A stretch of 64,000 nt of DNA. Source: CAMREV01 sp051650525. Its GTDB lineage: Bacteria > Bacillota_I > Bacilli_A > Mycoplasmatales > Mycoplasmoidaceae. Of the stretch, positions 1 to 10,509 are shown one piece after another. Numbering within the stretch: the first letter of the stretch is position 1; each line of letters opens with the position of its first letter. The stretch is taken from NCBI GenBank assembly GCA_051650525.1, contig JBOFJE010000014.1, positions 1 through 64,000 of the forward strand, given 5' to 3'. Under the pieces are notes generated by a model. The model was not told where the DNA came from. It was given only the letters and a program-made list of their open reading frames with translations, and made no database searches. Both the position numbers and the translations under genes were made by a program.

Positions 1-500
1 TGTTCCCTTAAATCTTTATTTTTATCAATTACAAAATTATGGATAAAATCTCATTTTTTTTCTTTTAAAAAATCACTTTTTTCTTCTCCAGATTGTAATG
101 TGTATATGAAGCCCTGAAAATATTTTTTTAATTCAAACAAAATGAAATTTAAATCTGTTAAACCATTATAAATATCTGGAGTTGCAAGATAAAAACAAAT
201 TTGTTTCCCACCTGTTTTTTTTAATCAAAATTTAAAAATTCATTTATTTAATTTTTTCATTTTCAAAAAATAACTATAATTGTTTTTAATATCACTAGAT
301 AATTTTCCTTTTATAATTCCTACATTATCAACATATCTAATTCCAAAAATTGAATGAATCTTATTGTAAAAAAGCTCTTGACTATCAGCAAGAGGAGTAA
401 TTAAATCATTGAATGAAAAACTTATTTCTTTATTTGATGTTAAAATATCATTTATTTTGTTTTCAAAATCTAAATTTGGAACTATTCATAAAATCTTCAT
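1..500 (-). CDS. Unknown protein, N-terminal part (runs off the window)
   Basis: The reading frame starts with ATG at 500, one base after the fpg stop, and stays open to the window edge (about 166 residues, two internal TGA read as Trp). It begins MKILWIVPNLDF and includes KKTGGKQICFYLATPD further on. I do not recognise the family. There is no Walker A motif, so it is not the coaE often found after fpg. No signal peptide or clear membrane segment is seen. The 1-nt spacing puts it in the dnaE-exonuclease-fpg operon, so it is probably co-transcribed with repair genes. Nothing visible supports a function. Confidence 0.7.
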
Positions 501-501
501 A

Positions 502-1329
502 TTATTTTTGACACTTATTACAAAAGTAAGTTCCTCTCCCGTTGACTTTTATTTTTTTTATTAGTGTTTTGCAATTAACACATGGCTGATTTTTTTTCAT
601 GTGAACTTTTAAAAATTTTTGAAACATGCCACCAGCATCTTTTTTGTATAAATAAGAAAAAATAGTTGTTCCTTTGTTTTCCACAGCTTTTTGTAAAATA
701 ATTGTGGAATTGATAGCAATATTTTGATAATCATTTTCTTTTAAATCTTTTGCTTTTTTTAGTGGATGAATACCAGATGCAAATAAAATTTCATCAGCAT
801 ATATATTCCCAATTCCAGATACTTTTGTTTGGTCTAACAAAACAGTTTTTATATGCTTGTTAGAATTTTGAAATTGCTTCTTTAAAAAAGACCAATTAAA
901 ATTTTTGTTAAGTGGGTCTATTGCAATCTTTACTAATTCTTTTGATGATAAATAGTTATCCTCATTGTATAAGTGAAAGGTTCCAAATCTTCTTGTATCA
1001 TTGTAACAAAATAACTTATTGTGAAAAATTAATTTTAATAATGTGTGTTTCCCATTTTGACAATTTAAATCATTTATAATAAAAATTTTTCCTTCCATCC
1101 TTAAATGTATTAGAATAACTTTTTTATTAGATAAGTGAAATATTAAATATTTACCAATTCTCTCAATTGAAATAATTTTAGTATTTATAACGTTTCTTAT
1201 AAAATCATCTAGTTCCACATTTTTAATTATTTTTGGGAGAAAAATTTTGACATCAAGAATTTCTAAATTAAAAATATCTTCATCATTCAGGGAATTAATG
1301 AGTGTCTGTACCTCTGGTAGTTCTGGCAT
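502..1329 (-). CDS. mutM: Formamidopyrimidine-DNA glycosylase (Fpg/MutM)
   Basis: A base-excision repair enzyme that removes 8-oxoguanine and formamidopyrimidines and nicks the abasic site. The protein is 275 residues, the usual family length. It starts MPELPEVQT, with the catalytic Pro2 and Glu3 once Met is removed. The C-terminus carries the zinc finger CVNC...CNKC that binds damaged DNA. The central VSGIGNIYADEILF block is the helix-two-turn-helix region. The ATG shares one base with the stop of the upstream exonuclease (TAATG), which suggests translational coupling. It sits third in the dnaE-exonuclease-fpg operon, a common mollicute arrangement. Confidence 0.96.
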   Translation of the reverse strand: MPELPEVQTLINSLNDEDIFNLEILDVKIFLPKIIKNVELDDFIRNVINTKIISIERIGKYLIFHLSNKKVILIHLRMEGKIFIINDLNCQNGKHTLLKLIFHNKLFCYNDTRRFGTFHLYNEDNYLSSKELVKIAIDPLNKNFNWSFLKKQFQNSNKHIKTVLLDQTKVSGIGNIYADEILFASGIHPLKKAKDLKENDYQNIAINSTIILQKAVENKGTTIFSYLYKKDAGGMFQKFLKVHMKKNQPCVNCKTLIKKIKVNGRGTYFCNKCQK

Positions 1330-2207
1330 TATGGTAAGTACCTTTCAAGCGATTTAATTTGATTTTTCTCAAAAAAATCTATTAATATTTCATACTTAAA
1401 ATCTTTTTTTTTAAATTTTTTAAAATCAAAATTATCAAAATAATCTTTTACAATAGCAATAATTTTTTTAGATTCAAAGGCCTGTTCTTTATATTTTAGT
1501 AATTTTTCTTTGGTGCTATTCAATCTAATTAATTCAATATTTTCATAAACTCCTTCAATAGATTTAAATTCATTCAATAAATTTATAGCTCCTTTTTGAC
1601 CAATTCCCTTAATGCCAATAATATTATCAGATTTATCTCCAGCTATTGCCTTATAATCAATTATTTGACAAGGTTTTAAGCCATAGTATTGATCAGAAAA
1701 ATTATTAATATCAAATCTTTTAAATTCTCCCCCATTTAATATCATAGAAACATTTGTATTGACATCAACTAATTGGAGTAAATCATGATCTGAGGAAAAA
1801 ATTTCACAAATAATATCATGATCAGCTAATAATTTAGCTGCTGAACCAACTATGTCATCTGCTTCATAGCCAGGAATGCAAAATACATTGAACCCAATAA
1901 GTGAACAAAATTTATGAATAAGAGCAATTTGTTCAACCAATTCTACTGGTGTAGATTTTCGGTTGCTCTTATAGTCTTGAGATAATTCATTTCTAAAATT
2001 TCCTCCCTTTGGATCAAATGCAATAACGTAATATTCATACTCTTCTTTTTTTATAATATTAAATATCATTTGAGCAGTTGTTTTTAAAGCATTCCTTGGT
2101 GGTAAATTACGTTCTTTATAATATGCCAATTGTTTAAAGGTTGCATAAAATGCTCTGAACATAAGGGAATTACCATCAATAATTAGTGCTTTACTTTTCA
2201 TCTTCAT
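1329..2207 (-). CDS. Stand-alone 5'-3' exonuclease (PolA N-terminal domain homologue)
   Basis: This is a flap or RNA-primer-removing nuclease equivalent to the N-terminal domain of DNA polymerase I, without any polymerase part (292 residues). Acidic metal-binding motifs are visible: IDGNSLMFRAFYAT near the start, GYEADDIVG, FSSDHDLL and AGDKSDNIIGIKGIG (a helix-hairpin-helix). Mollicutes commonly keep only this domain and rely on Pol III enzymes. The ATG at 2207 (MKMKSKALIIDG) overlaps the end of dnaE by 17 nt. A second ATG at 2201 is equally possible. A TTG further upstream is in frame but has no support. The 3' end overlaps fpg by one base. Confidence 0.92.
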   Translation of the reverse strand: MKMKSKALIIDGNSLMFRAFYATFKQLAYYKERNLPPRNALKTTAQMIFNIIKKEEYEYYVIAFDPKGGNFRNELSQDYKSNRKSTPVELVEQIALIHKFCSLIGFNVFCIPGYEADDIVGSAAKLLADHDIICEIFSSDHDLLQLVDVNTNVSMILNGGEFKRFDINNFSDQYYGLKPCQIIDYKAIAGDKSDNIIGIKGIGQKGAINLLNEFKSIEGVYENIELIRLNSTKEKLLKYKEQAFESKKIIAIVKDYFDNFDFKKFKKKDFKYEILIDFFEKNQIKSLERYLP

Positions 2208-5100
2208 TGTTATTGATTTCAATTAAATTAATTAATTGAATCCATCTTTCTCCTTTTTTAATTTTTGCAATTAAAATACTACCATTTTTAATTAATGATT
2301 CAATTTTATTGCAATTAAAACAGTAAACCTTTTCTGTTTTGCTATTATCAACAATATCAACAATTATCATTTCTTTTCCATTTTTTGCAATTTTTTTTTG
2401 AAAATTGGAAATCTTTATAATTACATTATTATAGCCTATTTCTAAATTATTTAATTTTACTAAATTAATATTAGATATCTTCTTACTAATTTTTGAAAAA
2501 ATATCATCATTTAAAGAATCATCAAAAAAACTATAACCAATTAAATTAAATTGTTCTTTACTAAAGTAAATATCATTTTCTTTAGTAATTTTATCATTTA
2601 TAATTTCTCTTGGTTGAAATAAAAGAGTCATATCTTCTTTAAGACTTGCTCTTAAATCATAAAAGCTTTTCAAATTATTTAAACAATACAATCGATTATT
2701 AAATTCATCAAAGCATCCGGATTTAATTAATATTTGAAATGTTGATATACCAATGCCATTGTTTCCTAGGGAACAAATTGCATGTTCAAAGCTTATAAAT
2801 TTTTCATATCTACTTCTAACATTTATAATTTTTTTGCAAATTTCTGCGCCAATTCCTTTGATAGATGAAAAGCCAAAATAAATTTGTGACTTGTTGATTA
2901 TAAAATTTCGACTTGATAAATTGATATTTGGTTGATTAATGATTATTCCAGATGTTTTTATTTCATTGCAATAAGCGCTTATCTTTTCTTGAGAACCTTC
3001 AAAAGAAGATAAAGTAACACTATAAAATTCAATTGGGTAATAAATTTTAAAATACATCATCCAATAACTAATTAAAGCATATGAAATAGAATGTGAATGA
3101 TTAAATCCATAAAGTGCAAATTTTTCAATATAGGCAAAAATATTAATGGCGTCTTTCTCACTATAATTATTTGATATGGCTCCCTCAATAAATTTTATTT
3201 TTAATGATTTTACAGTTTTTTCATATTTTTTTGAAATTGCATTTCTAAAGATGTCTGCTTCTGAAGCTGAAAAATTTGCAACTACTTGAACTATTTGAAT
3301 AACTTGTTCTTGATAAATAATAATTCCATTGGTACTCTCGAGAACTTCTTTTAATCTCTCATCTACATAGGTGATTTTTTCCTTTCCCTCTCTTCTGTTA
3401 ATAAATGATTTTATATTGTTTTGTGGTCCTGGTCTGTAAAGAGCTGATACTATTGAAATATCTTCAATGTTTCTTGGCTTTATTTTCATCAATGTGCTTC
3501 TCATACCAGGAGATTCTAATTGAAAAATCCCGAGTGTTCTTCCATCAGAAATAGCTTTATAAACATTTAAATTATTAAGAGGAATCATTCTTAAATCAAT
3601 ATCAATTTTAGTAAATGATTTAATAATTTTCATAACTTTCTTAATGATAGTCAAATTAGATAATCCTAATAAATCTAATTTTATTAATCCCAATTCTTCC
3701 AAATAATCCATGGAAATTTGAGTTACATTAATCCCACTAGAGTCTTGTTGAATAGGAATAATATCAGTTAATATATCATTTGATAATATTACTCCAGCAG
3801 CATGTTTCCCTGTTTGTCTTGGTATTCCAATTAACTTACTACTAATTTCAATTCAAAATGGATACTCATTATATATATCTTTCATTTCTTTTTTAGAATT
3901 AATGCCTTCTAATAATTTTAAGTCATATTCATTTGAAAGCATTTTTGTTAAGCGATTAGCGATTCTTAAATCAATTCCAAATACTCTACCAACATCTCTA
4001 AGAGCCATTTTTGCTTTTATCCGTTGAAATGTTATTATTTGTGCTACTTTATCATGTCCATACTTTTCAAAAAGATATTCAATTAATTCATCTCTTCTAG
4101 AATCCATAATATCAATATCGATATCAGGCATTGTTAGTCGATTAGGATTTAAAAATCTTTCAAATACTAAATGATATTTAATAGGGTCAACTAATGTTAT
4201 TTTTAATCCATAAGAGATTAATGATCCTGCAGCCGACCCTCTTCCAGGACCAATCAAAATTCCCCTGTTTTCAGCTTCAGTTACAATATCATGAACTATT
4301 AAAAAATAATCATTATATCCTTTTTCATGGATAACGTTTAATTCATAATTTAATCTAATATCATATTCCTTTGGCAAAAAATTAACATTCAAAATTTTTA
4401 AAAGATTATCTTTGCAAATACTTAAAATTAAAGATTTTTTATTTTCTTCAGAATCATTATTGAATTTTAAAAAAGATGTATTTTTAAGGCTGAGATATAA
4501 ATTATTCTCAGAAAAGAGAGAAACAGTTCTATTAATAATTTCTTGAGAATATTTATTAGTAAATTCAGACATTTCTAACAATTTATATTTAGAGTTAGAT
4601 TTTAAGTCGGAAAAACTCATTTTTTTTTCATTTTTTATGGCATCCATGACTTGAATTATTTTATATTCATCATCAAATTTGTAATTGCATTGATTTATAG
4701 AATAAAAGTCCTGATAATTTTCATAAACATGATCTTTATTTATAAGAAAATCTATTTTTTCTTTAGAAAAAAATAATATATCTTGAGAATATTTATTAAT
4801 ATCAAAATCAATATTTTGCAAATAAAAACTCGAGATATTAATAATGTTTTGGTACCCAAAATTTGTTTTGGGAAAAATCAATATTTCTTTTTTTTGGTAA
4901 ATAAGCTCTAAACCTATAATTGGGATGATGTTATTTTTGTGAGCTTCTTTAATAAATTCTATTGAACCATATAAATTATTATCTGCTAAAAAAACATGAG
5001 TCTGTTTATTTTCAAGAGCATGACTTATGATTTGGGGGATAGTTAAGTTAGATTTTAAAAGACTATAATGTGACTTTGTGTTTATATTAGCAATTTTCAT
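2191..5100 (-). CDS. dnaE: DNA polymerase III alpha subunit, DnaE type
   Basis: A replicative polymerase subunit of 969 residues, read through a TGA Trp codon at 3853. The palm motif PDIDIDIMD lies near residues 325-330 and gives the catalytic aspartates, preceded by GPGRGSAAGSLISYG. Fingers motifs such as ALYRPGPQNN and GFNHSHSISYALISYW follow. The N-terminal PHP domain has the right layout but has lost its metal ligands: LHTHS is INTKS here, and TDHG is ADNN. It is therefore probably not a proofreading nuclease. The gene is first in an operon with the 5'-3' exonuclease and fpg. Low-GC Gram-positives also use PolC, which is not in this window. Confidence 0.95.
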
Positions 5101-5147
5101 ACATATCTTTATTGTATATTAATCAAAAATTAATTTTAATAATAAAA

Positions 5148-6278
5148 TTAAAATAAAATAATAAAAAAACGGATTGAATATAATAGAGAAAAATCAAACA
5201 TTTTTTGTATTTTTCGATTTGCAAATAATTTTTTATATTCAGATAATTTCAAAGAAATAACCAAAACATGAGACTTTCTAGAAACCATAAATTTATAAAT
5301 AGTTGATCTTGGAAATCCTTTAACATAAAATATGCTTTTAGGATATAAATCTGGATTATTCTTGTGCAGATTGCCAAAATTTTTAGAGTGGTATTCCCCA
5401 TTATTTTCATATCCAAAGGCTATTGATTCAAATTTATAATTAAAAATTCCTATGTGGATTTTTTTAATATTAGATTCATTAATAAAATTAATGATATCGC
5501 TTTCCAATTTTGAAGCTATATTATAATCGAAATTATAATTGAACCAAGGAAAATTGAAAAAAGCTGCATCTTGAGAATTGCTTTCCTTTTGGGGAGGAGG
5601 AGAATTAACTAAATTATCATTTTCATTACTTTCTTGTTCATAATTTTCAAGGTCATCATGATAACTACCATCATTAAAATCTTCATGCCCATTTCCAGGG
5701 TTTTCTGGCAGTGGATTATCTAAATTATTATATCCATCTTGTTGATTATTATAAGAGTCATCTTCACTTTGGTAATTACTATAATCTTGACTATTATTTA
5801 CATCATAGTCTTGTGAATAATTTTCTGGATTACTATTTGCATTACTTGAATTATGATGAAATTGACTATTATATCTATAATTTTTAACATTTTGAAGGTA
5901 TAATTCTCTTCTAATTCTGCTTAATTTATAGTCAATATCAGTGGCAAATTCTAAAATATCTTGGTATCTTGCCAAATCTTCAAAATTATTGTCGATTACA
6001 TCACTTTGGTCATTGTCATCAAAATCTAAATTGTCGCTATCTAAATAATTATCTGAAAATAAATCCCCAGATGAAAAATTCTGTCATCTAGATGAATCAT
6101 CACTTGAAGAATAATCAAAATCGTTGCTTAAATCATCATCAAATAGAACATTATTTAAATAAGGGTTAAATCCAGTATTAATAATAGATTCATTATTAAA
6201 ATCAGTAATTTGACTATAATCAATATCAGAATCAGAATCAGAAAAAAATAATTTTTTATCAACTGGTTTAAATTCCAT
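5148..6278 (-). CDS. Acidic Asn/Asp/Ser/Tyr-rich protein of unknown function
   Basis: A 376-residue protein, read through a TGA at 6084. I do not recognise it. Residues about 1-210 are low complexity and strongly acidic: runs such as SDSDSDIDYSQ, then many Asn, Gln, Asp, Ser and Tyr, with a short Pro-rich patch (NSPPPQKESN). Residues about 210-376 look folded, with regular hydrophobic spacing (KKIHIGIFNYKFESIAFGYENN) and a basic, hydrophobic C-terminus. There is no signal peptide. Acidic disordered regions followed by a folded tail occur in mycoplasma cytoskeletal or terminal-organelle proteins, but no EAGR box is visible, so that link is only a guess. The gene lies between rny and dnaE. Confidence 0.75.
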
Positions 6279-6351
6279 CTAGAAACTCCATTATTATTTT
6301 CTTTTGTATAATATTATTTTATCATTATATTTTTATTCAAAAACTCGAAAT

Positions 6352-7563
6352 TTATTGTGCTAAACTTGGTTTTGTTTTGGCAGAAGATCTTAATTCCTTA
6401 ATAACTATAATATTTATTGGTTTTAAGTTTAAAATTGAATCATTTTCATATATTTTTTTTAGTTTCTGACATATATCATTAACTTGATAGTCTTCAATAT
6501 TATCAGAAGTTATCACTCTAATTTCTTTCCCTGAACGAATAGCATAAGCACTTTTAACCCCTGGAATATTTAATGCCTGAGATTCTAAATTAAATATAAT
6601 TTTATTAAATTCTTCTTTTGAAAAATTTCTCGCTCCTGGTCTTGAAGAAGATATAATATCAACTACTTTTGCAATTGCAGAATATATATTATTAATTGGC
6701 TCATTTTCATGGTGGGATACAATTGAGTTAATCAAAAAATTATCAAAATTGTGTTCGATTGCAAGCTTCTTACCAATATCAACATGATCATTGTTAAATT
6801 CATAATCTTGAGATTTTCCAATATCATGAACAAATGCTGAAGCCATAGCTTTTTTCTGATTCAAACCTAATTGCTTAGCAATTGCACCAGCTAATTTTGC
6901 ACATTCTATAGAATGAATTAATATATTTTGTGAATAAGAAGAACGAAAATGTAGTCGGCCAATATTTAAATAAATAGATTTGGGAATATATTCTTCAATT
7001 TTTAGAATATTTTCAACTGTTTCTTTTCCTTTATCCTGCAAAAATTTATTTAAATTATCTTTTTCTTCTTGATAATATTTTTCAATTCTTGATGGTTCAA
7101 TTGCTCGAGATTTTATTAACCTATTTATAAGTCTTAGAGCTAACTCTCTTTTTATTGGATTAAAACAAGAAATATCAATTTTTGTATTGTTGTCATCACT
7201 ACTAAAAATTAAATTTGCATTAGACACTTTTTCAATAGTTTTTATATTTCGACCATCTTTACCAATTAATTTACCTTTTAATTTGGGATCATCAATAGTG
7301 AATGAATAAACTGCATTCTTTCTTACAATATCTGAAGAAATTTGTTCCATTGCTTGAACTAAAATTTCTGAAGCCTCTTCAATAATTTCCTTCTTTGACT
7401 TACATTTTAATTCCTCAATTTTTTTTTCATTTTCTTTTTCTAAATCTTTTTTAATACTTTTCAAGTATAAATTAGTAGCTTCATCTTTAGATAAATTGGC
7501 AATAGACTTAATTTTTATTCTATAATGTTTAATTGCTATTTTAATTAAAAAATTTTTTAACAT
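6352..7563 (-). CDS. rny: Ribonuclease Y, short form
   Basis: An endoribonuclease that starts mRNA decay. It is 403 residues, against about 520 in Bacillus. Order: a short charged helix (about 20-90), a KH domain with GKLIGKDGRNIKTIE near residue 97, and an HD phosphohydrolase domain containing FVHDIGK with a later HHENEP. The usual N-terminal membrane helix and most of the long coiled coil are absent. The first residues (MLKNFLIKIAIKHYRIKIK) are amphipathic and basic, so the enzyme may be only peripherally membrane-bound or cytosolic. A TATAAT box lies 63-68 bases upstream. No Shine-Dalgarno is obvious. Confidence 0.93.
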   Translation of the reverse strand: MLKNFLIKIAIKHYRIKIKSIANLSKDEATNLYLKSIKKDLEKENEKKIEELKCKSKKEIIEEASEILVQAMEQISSDIVRKNAVYSFTIDDPKLKGKLIGKDGRNIKTIEKVSNANLIFSSDDNNTKIDISCFNPIKRELALRLINRLIKSRAIEPSRIEKYYQEEKDNLNKFLQDKGKETVENILKIEEYIPKSIYLNIGRLHFRSSYSQNILIHSIECAKLAGAIAKQLGLNQKKAMASAFVHDIGKSQDYEFNNDHVDIGKKLAIEHNFDNFLINSIVSHHENEPINNIYSAIAKVVDIISSSRPGARNFSKEEFNKIIFNLESQALNIPGVKSAYAIRSGKEIRVITSDNIEDYQVNDICQKLKKIYENDSILNLKPINIIVIKELRSSAKTKPSLAQ

Positions 7564-7625
7564 TAATATTTCCCTGCATAACTATATGAAATAGCATTAT
7601 TATTTTAATAAATAACTAGATACTT

Positions 7626-7631
7626 ATTATA
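7626..7631 (-). promoter_or_regulatory. Candidate -10 box for rny
   Basis: On the minus strand this reads TATAAT, preceded by GGG. It lies about 63 bases upstream of the rny ATG in the divergent gap between rny and the CPBP gene. No good -35 box is seen, which is normal for mycoplasma promoters. Position and match are the only evidence. Confidence 0.45.
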
Positions 7632-7704
7632 CCCACTTTTACAAAAAATAGCACCAATAACATAAAAAAATAAAATAATAAATAATATTATATATATTAT
7701 ATAT

Positions 7705-8640
7705 ATGAAAAATAAAAATTTGGTTTTTGAATATTTTAATAAAATTAAGTTTTCTAATAAAGAATATGAAGAATTTAATAAATATTTTATTTTCTTCTTT
7801 TTATTCCTTTATATTTTATTTCCTATCATTACTTCTTTAATAATTTTTATTATTAATAAAATAAATCACTCTACTAATCCATCAGAGTTGAATATTGTTA
7901 ATGGAATAATCCAGATGATTACTATATTTTCAGTTTTGATTTTAAGTTACAACAATTTTAAATTATTTTTGAAAAAAGGATTATGGATTTTGTTGATTTA
8001 TCCAATTTTTATTTTCATTACAGGTTTTATAAATTTACCTGTTGATCAGATTAATAAAGAAAAGATAAACATTAGAGAAATATTCTATTTAGTTTTATCT
8101 CTTGTGTTTTTTTCTCTTTTATTCCTTTTTTATTTTAGGAAAAATTTAAAACAAGAAAAATATAATTTGATTAATAGTTTTAAAAAAGAAAATATATTGG
8201 TATTATCTATTATAGTAATAATGAGTACTATCTTTTCTAGTTCCATAAATTATGGATTAGTTAAATTATCTAATTTATGAGTTTCAGATTCAAATAATAA
8301 TGACAATATTCTAAAATATTTGAATAGTAATCCAGTTCAAGTAATCGGGATTACTTTTCAATTAATAATTATTGCACCTATTGCAGAAGAACTAATATTT
8401 AGAAAATCTCTTAGTGAAATAGTTAATAATAAATGATGAATGATTCCTCTATCAACCATTTGCTTTGCATTTCATCATATTCAAAATACAAACCAATGAG
8501 AATTCATTCTACCATATTTGCCTTTAGGTTTTATCAATAGTTTTTTGTATTTTTCTTTAAAAAATACAACCCCAATTATTATAGTGCATATTTTAACTAA
8601 TCTGATTGCTATAGTATTAATTTCAATTTTAAGGAAATAA
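7705..8640 (+). CDS. CPBP-family intramembrane metalloprotease
   Basis: A polytopic membrane protein of 311 residues (TGA read as Trp at 8278 and later), with about seven or eight hydrophobic segments. The CPBP (Abi/CAAX-protease) active-site motifs are intact: EELIFR with E228, E229 and R233, FAFHH with F254 and H258, and HILTN with H295 and N299. Family members cleave prenylated or other membrane substrates, and some give bacteriocin immunity. The substrate here is unknown. It is one of few plus-strand genes, transcribed away from rny, and its stop is followed one base later by the ATG of the next gene. The start is an ATG after a very AT-rich leader without a Shine-Dalgarno. Confidence 0.88.
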
Positions 8641-8641
8641 A

Positions 8642-8971
8642 ATGATTGAGAAAAAAAATATTGCTTATAGTACAGTAAAAGAAATTAATCTGGATCATTT
8701 AGTGATTGAATTTGGTAATAAATTAGAAAAATGCTGAAAAGAAGAAATATCAGATTATCCTGTAGAATTAAGTAGAATGTTTACCATTAATAGAAAATAT
8801 AAATTCACTTTCATTTATGTGGATAATAAAATTTATGTTTCCTATAAATTAGGCAGACCAAAATTATTAAAAAAGAAAATATGCCCTTCTCCAACGTTAA
8901 GTGGTTTTAAAAATATATCAAATAATATGCACAGTCATCTAAAACTATATAAAATAAAAAAAGTTAATTAA
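8642..8971 (+). CDS. Small protein, possibly a degenerate S1 RNA-binding domain
   Basis: The protein is 109 residues with two TGA-independent halves joined by a TGA Trp near 8737. The start ATG lies one base after the CPBP stop, and GGAAATAAA within that stop region can act as ribosome binding site. The segment KEINLDHLVIEFGNKLEKCWKEEISDYP, broken here only by its own length, resembles a degenerate S1-fold strand pattern (…LIHISEISD). It is followed by VDNKIYVSYKLGRPKL, similar to the last S1 strand. The basic tail (RPKLLKKK) would suit RNA binding. S1 assignment is inference from the pattern, so the function is unproven. It is co-transcribed with the CPBP protease. Confidence 0.65.
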
Positions 8972-8979
8972 TTATTATC

Positions 8980-9099
8980 TTATTTTATTTTATCATTTAC
9001 TTTTTTAACAACTTCATGAATGGCAAATCCTGAACCGACAATTGCAGAAATTGAAAGAATTGATGTAAATATAACAATAAATAATTGTTTTTTAGTCAT
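8980..9099 (-). CDS. Very small putative membrane protein
   Basis: A 39-residue frame (MTKKQLFIVIFTSILSIS at the start), ending eight bases from the stop of the convergent plus-strand gene. A basic start, about 22 hydrophobic residues and a charged tail (HEVVKKVNDKIK) make a single membrane helix with the N-terminus inside. It starts 16 bases after the pepA stop and is probably on the same transcript, but has no clear Shine-Dalgarno. It fills the space exactly, which argues for a real gene. The function is unknown. Confidence 0.45.
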   Translation of the reverse strand: MTKKQLFIVIFTSILSISAIVGSGFAIHEVVKKVNDKIK

Positions 9100-9115
9100 T
9101 AAATAAAATTTTTTT

Positions 9116-10468
9116 TTATTTATTTTCATATGCATATCTATACAATGTCTTAATCATAACAGCTTGGCCACGATTATCGACATCAGCTGTTGCTGCAATA
9201 TCTAAATGAATATAATTTAAATCTTCAGTAAACTCTTTTAAAAAAGCTGCTGCTCTTGATGAACCAGCCCGACGGTCATTACAAGAATTCTTAATATCAG
9301 CAATTGGTGATTTTAACATATTTAAAAAATCCCTATGAAATGGTAATCTTCAAACGTTTTCCCCTGCATAATCAGCAGCTTTTTTGAAAGTCAGTCAGTC
9401 ATTTTCATTAGTTGCTCAAACACCTGTAAATGTTTCTCCCAATGCAAAAATCATCGCACCAGTTAAAGTTGCTATGTCAACAATTTTTGAAACTTTTAAG
9501 TCTCTAATAGCAAAGGTGATTGCATCAGCAAGAACAAGTCGGCCCTCAGCATCAGTGTTATCTATTTCAACTGTCATTCCATTATATGATTTTAAAATGT
9601 CATCAGGTCTAATCCCTTTTTCATTAATAGCATTATCAGTTAAAGCAGCAATTGCTACAACATTTACATCAGCATTATTTTTAACTAAAGCATATAAAGT
9701 TGACATCACAATAGCAGCTCCTGACATATCAAATTTCATTCATCTCATAGCGCTGCCAGTTTTAAGATTTGAACCACCCATATCAAAAGTAATCCCTTTT
9801 CCAATATAAGCAATTAAATCTTTACTTTTTTTAGATCCAAGATATTTAATTGATATTAGTCTAGGTTCTTCACAACTTGCTTTATTAACTCCTAGTAATA
9901 GTCCCATGCCTTTGCTTTCTAATTTTTCTTTGTTAAATACATTTATTTCAACTTTTTTTTCAAAATTTGCAAAAAGTTCTTTAACTTTTTTTTCAAAGAT
10001 TATCGGTGTCATTTCACGACTTGGAGTATCTTGTAAAATTCTACAGAATTCTTGAGCTTCTAATATTGGTAAAATTTGATCTATCAAATTTTTGCATTCT
10101 GATTTATAAATTAAATTATGTTCTTTTTCAACAATATTTTTAGTTTTTAAATTATATGGCTCTTTTTCAAAAAATTTAACTCATCATAATAAAATCTCAA
10201 TTATTTCTGTTTTTAATATATTTTTATTTGAAAATTGCAAAAAAGAATCCAAATTAATATTTATAGCATTCTTATTAGTTTTAAAAAAAGATCTTAAAGC
10301 TAAAGAAAAATCAGTCATCATAGACACTTCTAATCTCTTTGGCATTATAAAATAAATTGATTTATCTTTTTTAAGAATTTCAAAATAATTTTTATTCTTA
10401 TCATTTTTCTTGCTGTCAACAGTTATTGCATGTAATGTTTCTAGTAAATTTTTTTTATTTATTAACAT
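9116..10468 (-). CDS. pepA: Leucyl (M17) aminopeptidase
   Basis: A cytosolic metallopeptidase that removes N-terminal residues from peptides, important in an organism that feeds on host peptides. It is 450 residues, read through several TGA Trp codons. M17 metal and catalytic motifs are visible: GKGITFDMGG (Lys and Asp ligands), MKFDMSGAA, and the signature NTDAEGRLVLADA with catalytic Arg. The C-terminal LDIAATADVDNRGQA matches the family end. The N-terminal domain is divergent, as usual. AGGAC eight bases before the ATG is the ribosome binding site. The gene lies 41 bases downstream of topA. Confidence 0.95.
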
Positions 10469-10509
10469 TTATAAAGTCCTATTTTAATAAAATTATATAT
10501 ATTATAATG

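Noticed and set aside
9384..9809. Long plus-strand open frame
   Set aside because: It lies antisense within pepA and has no ribosome binding site or recognisable protein.
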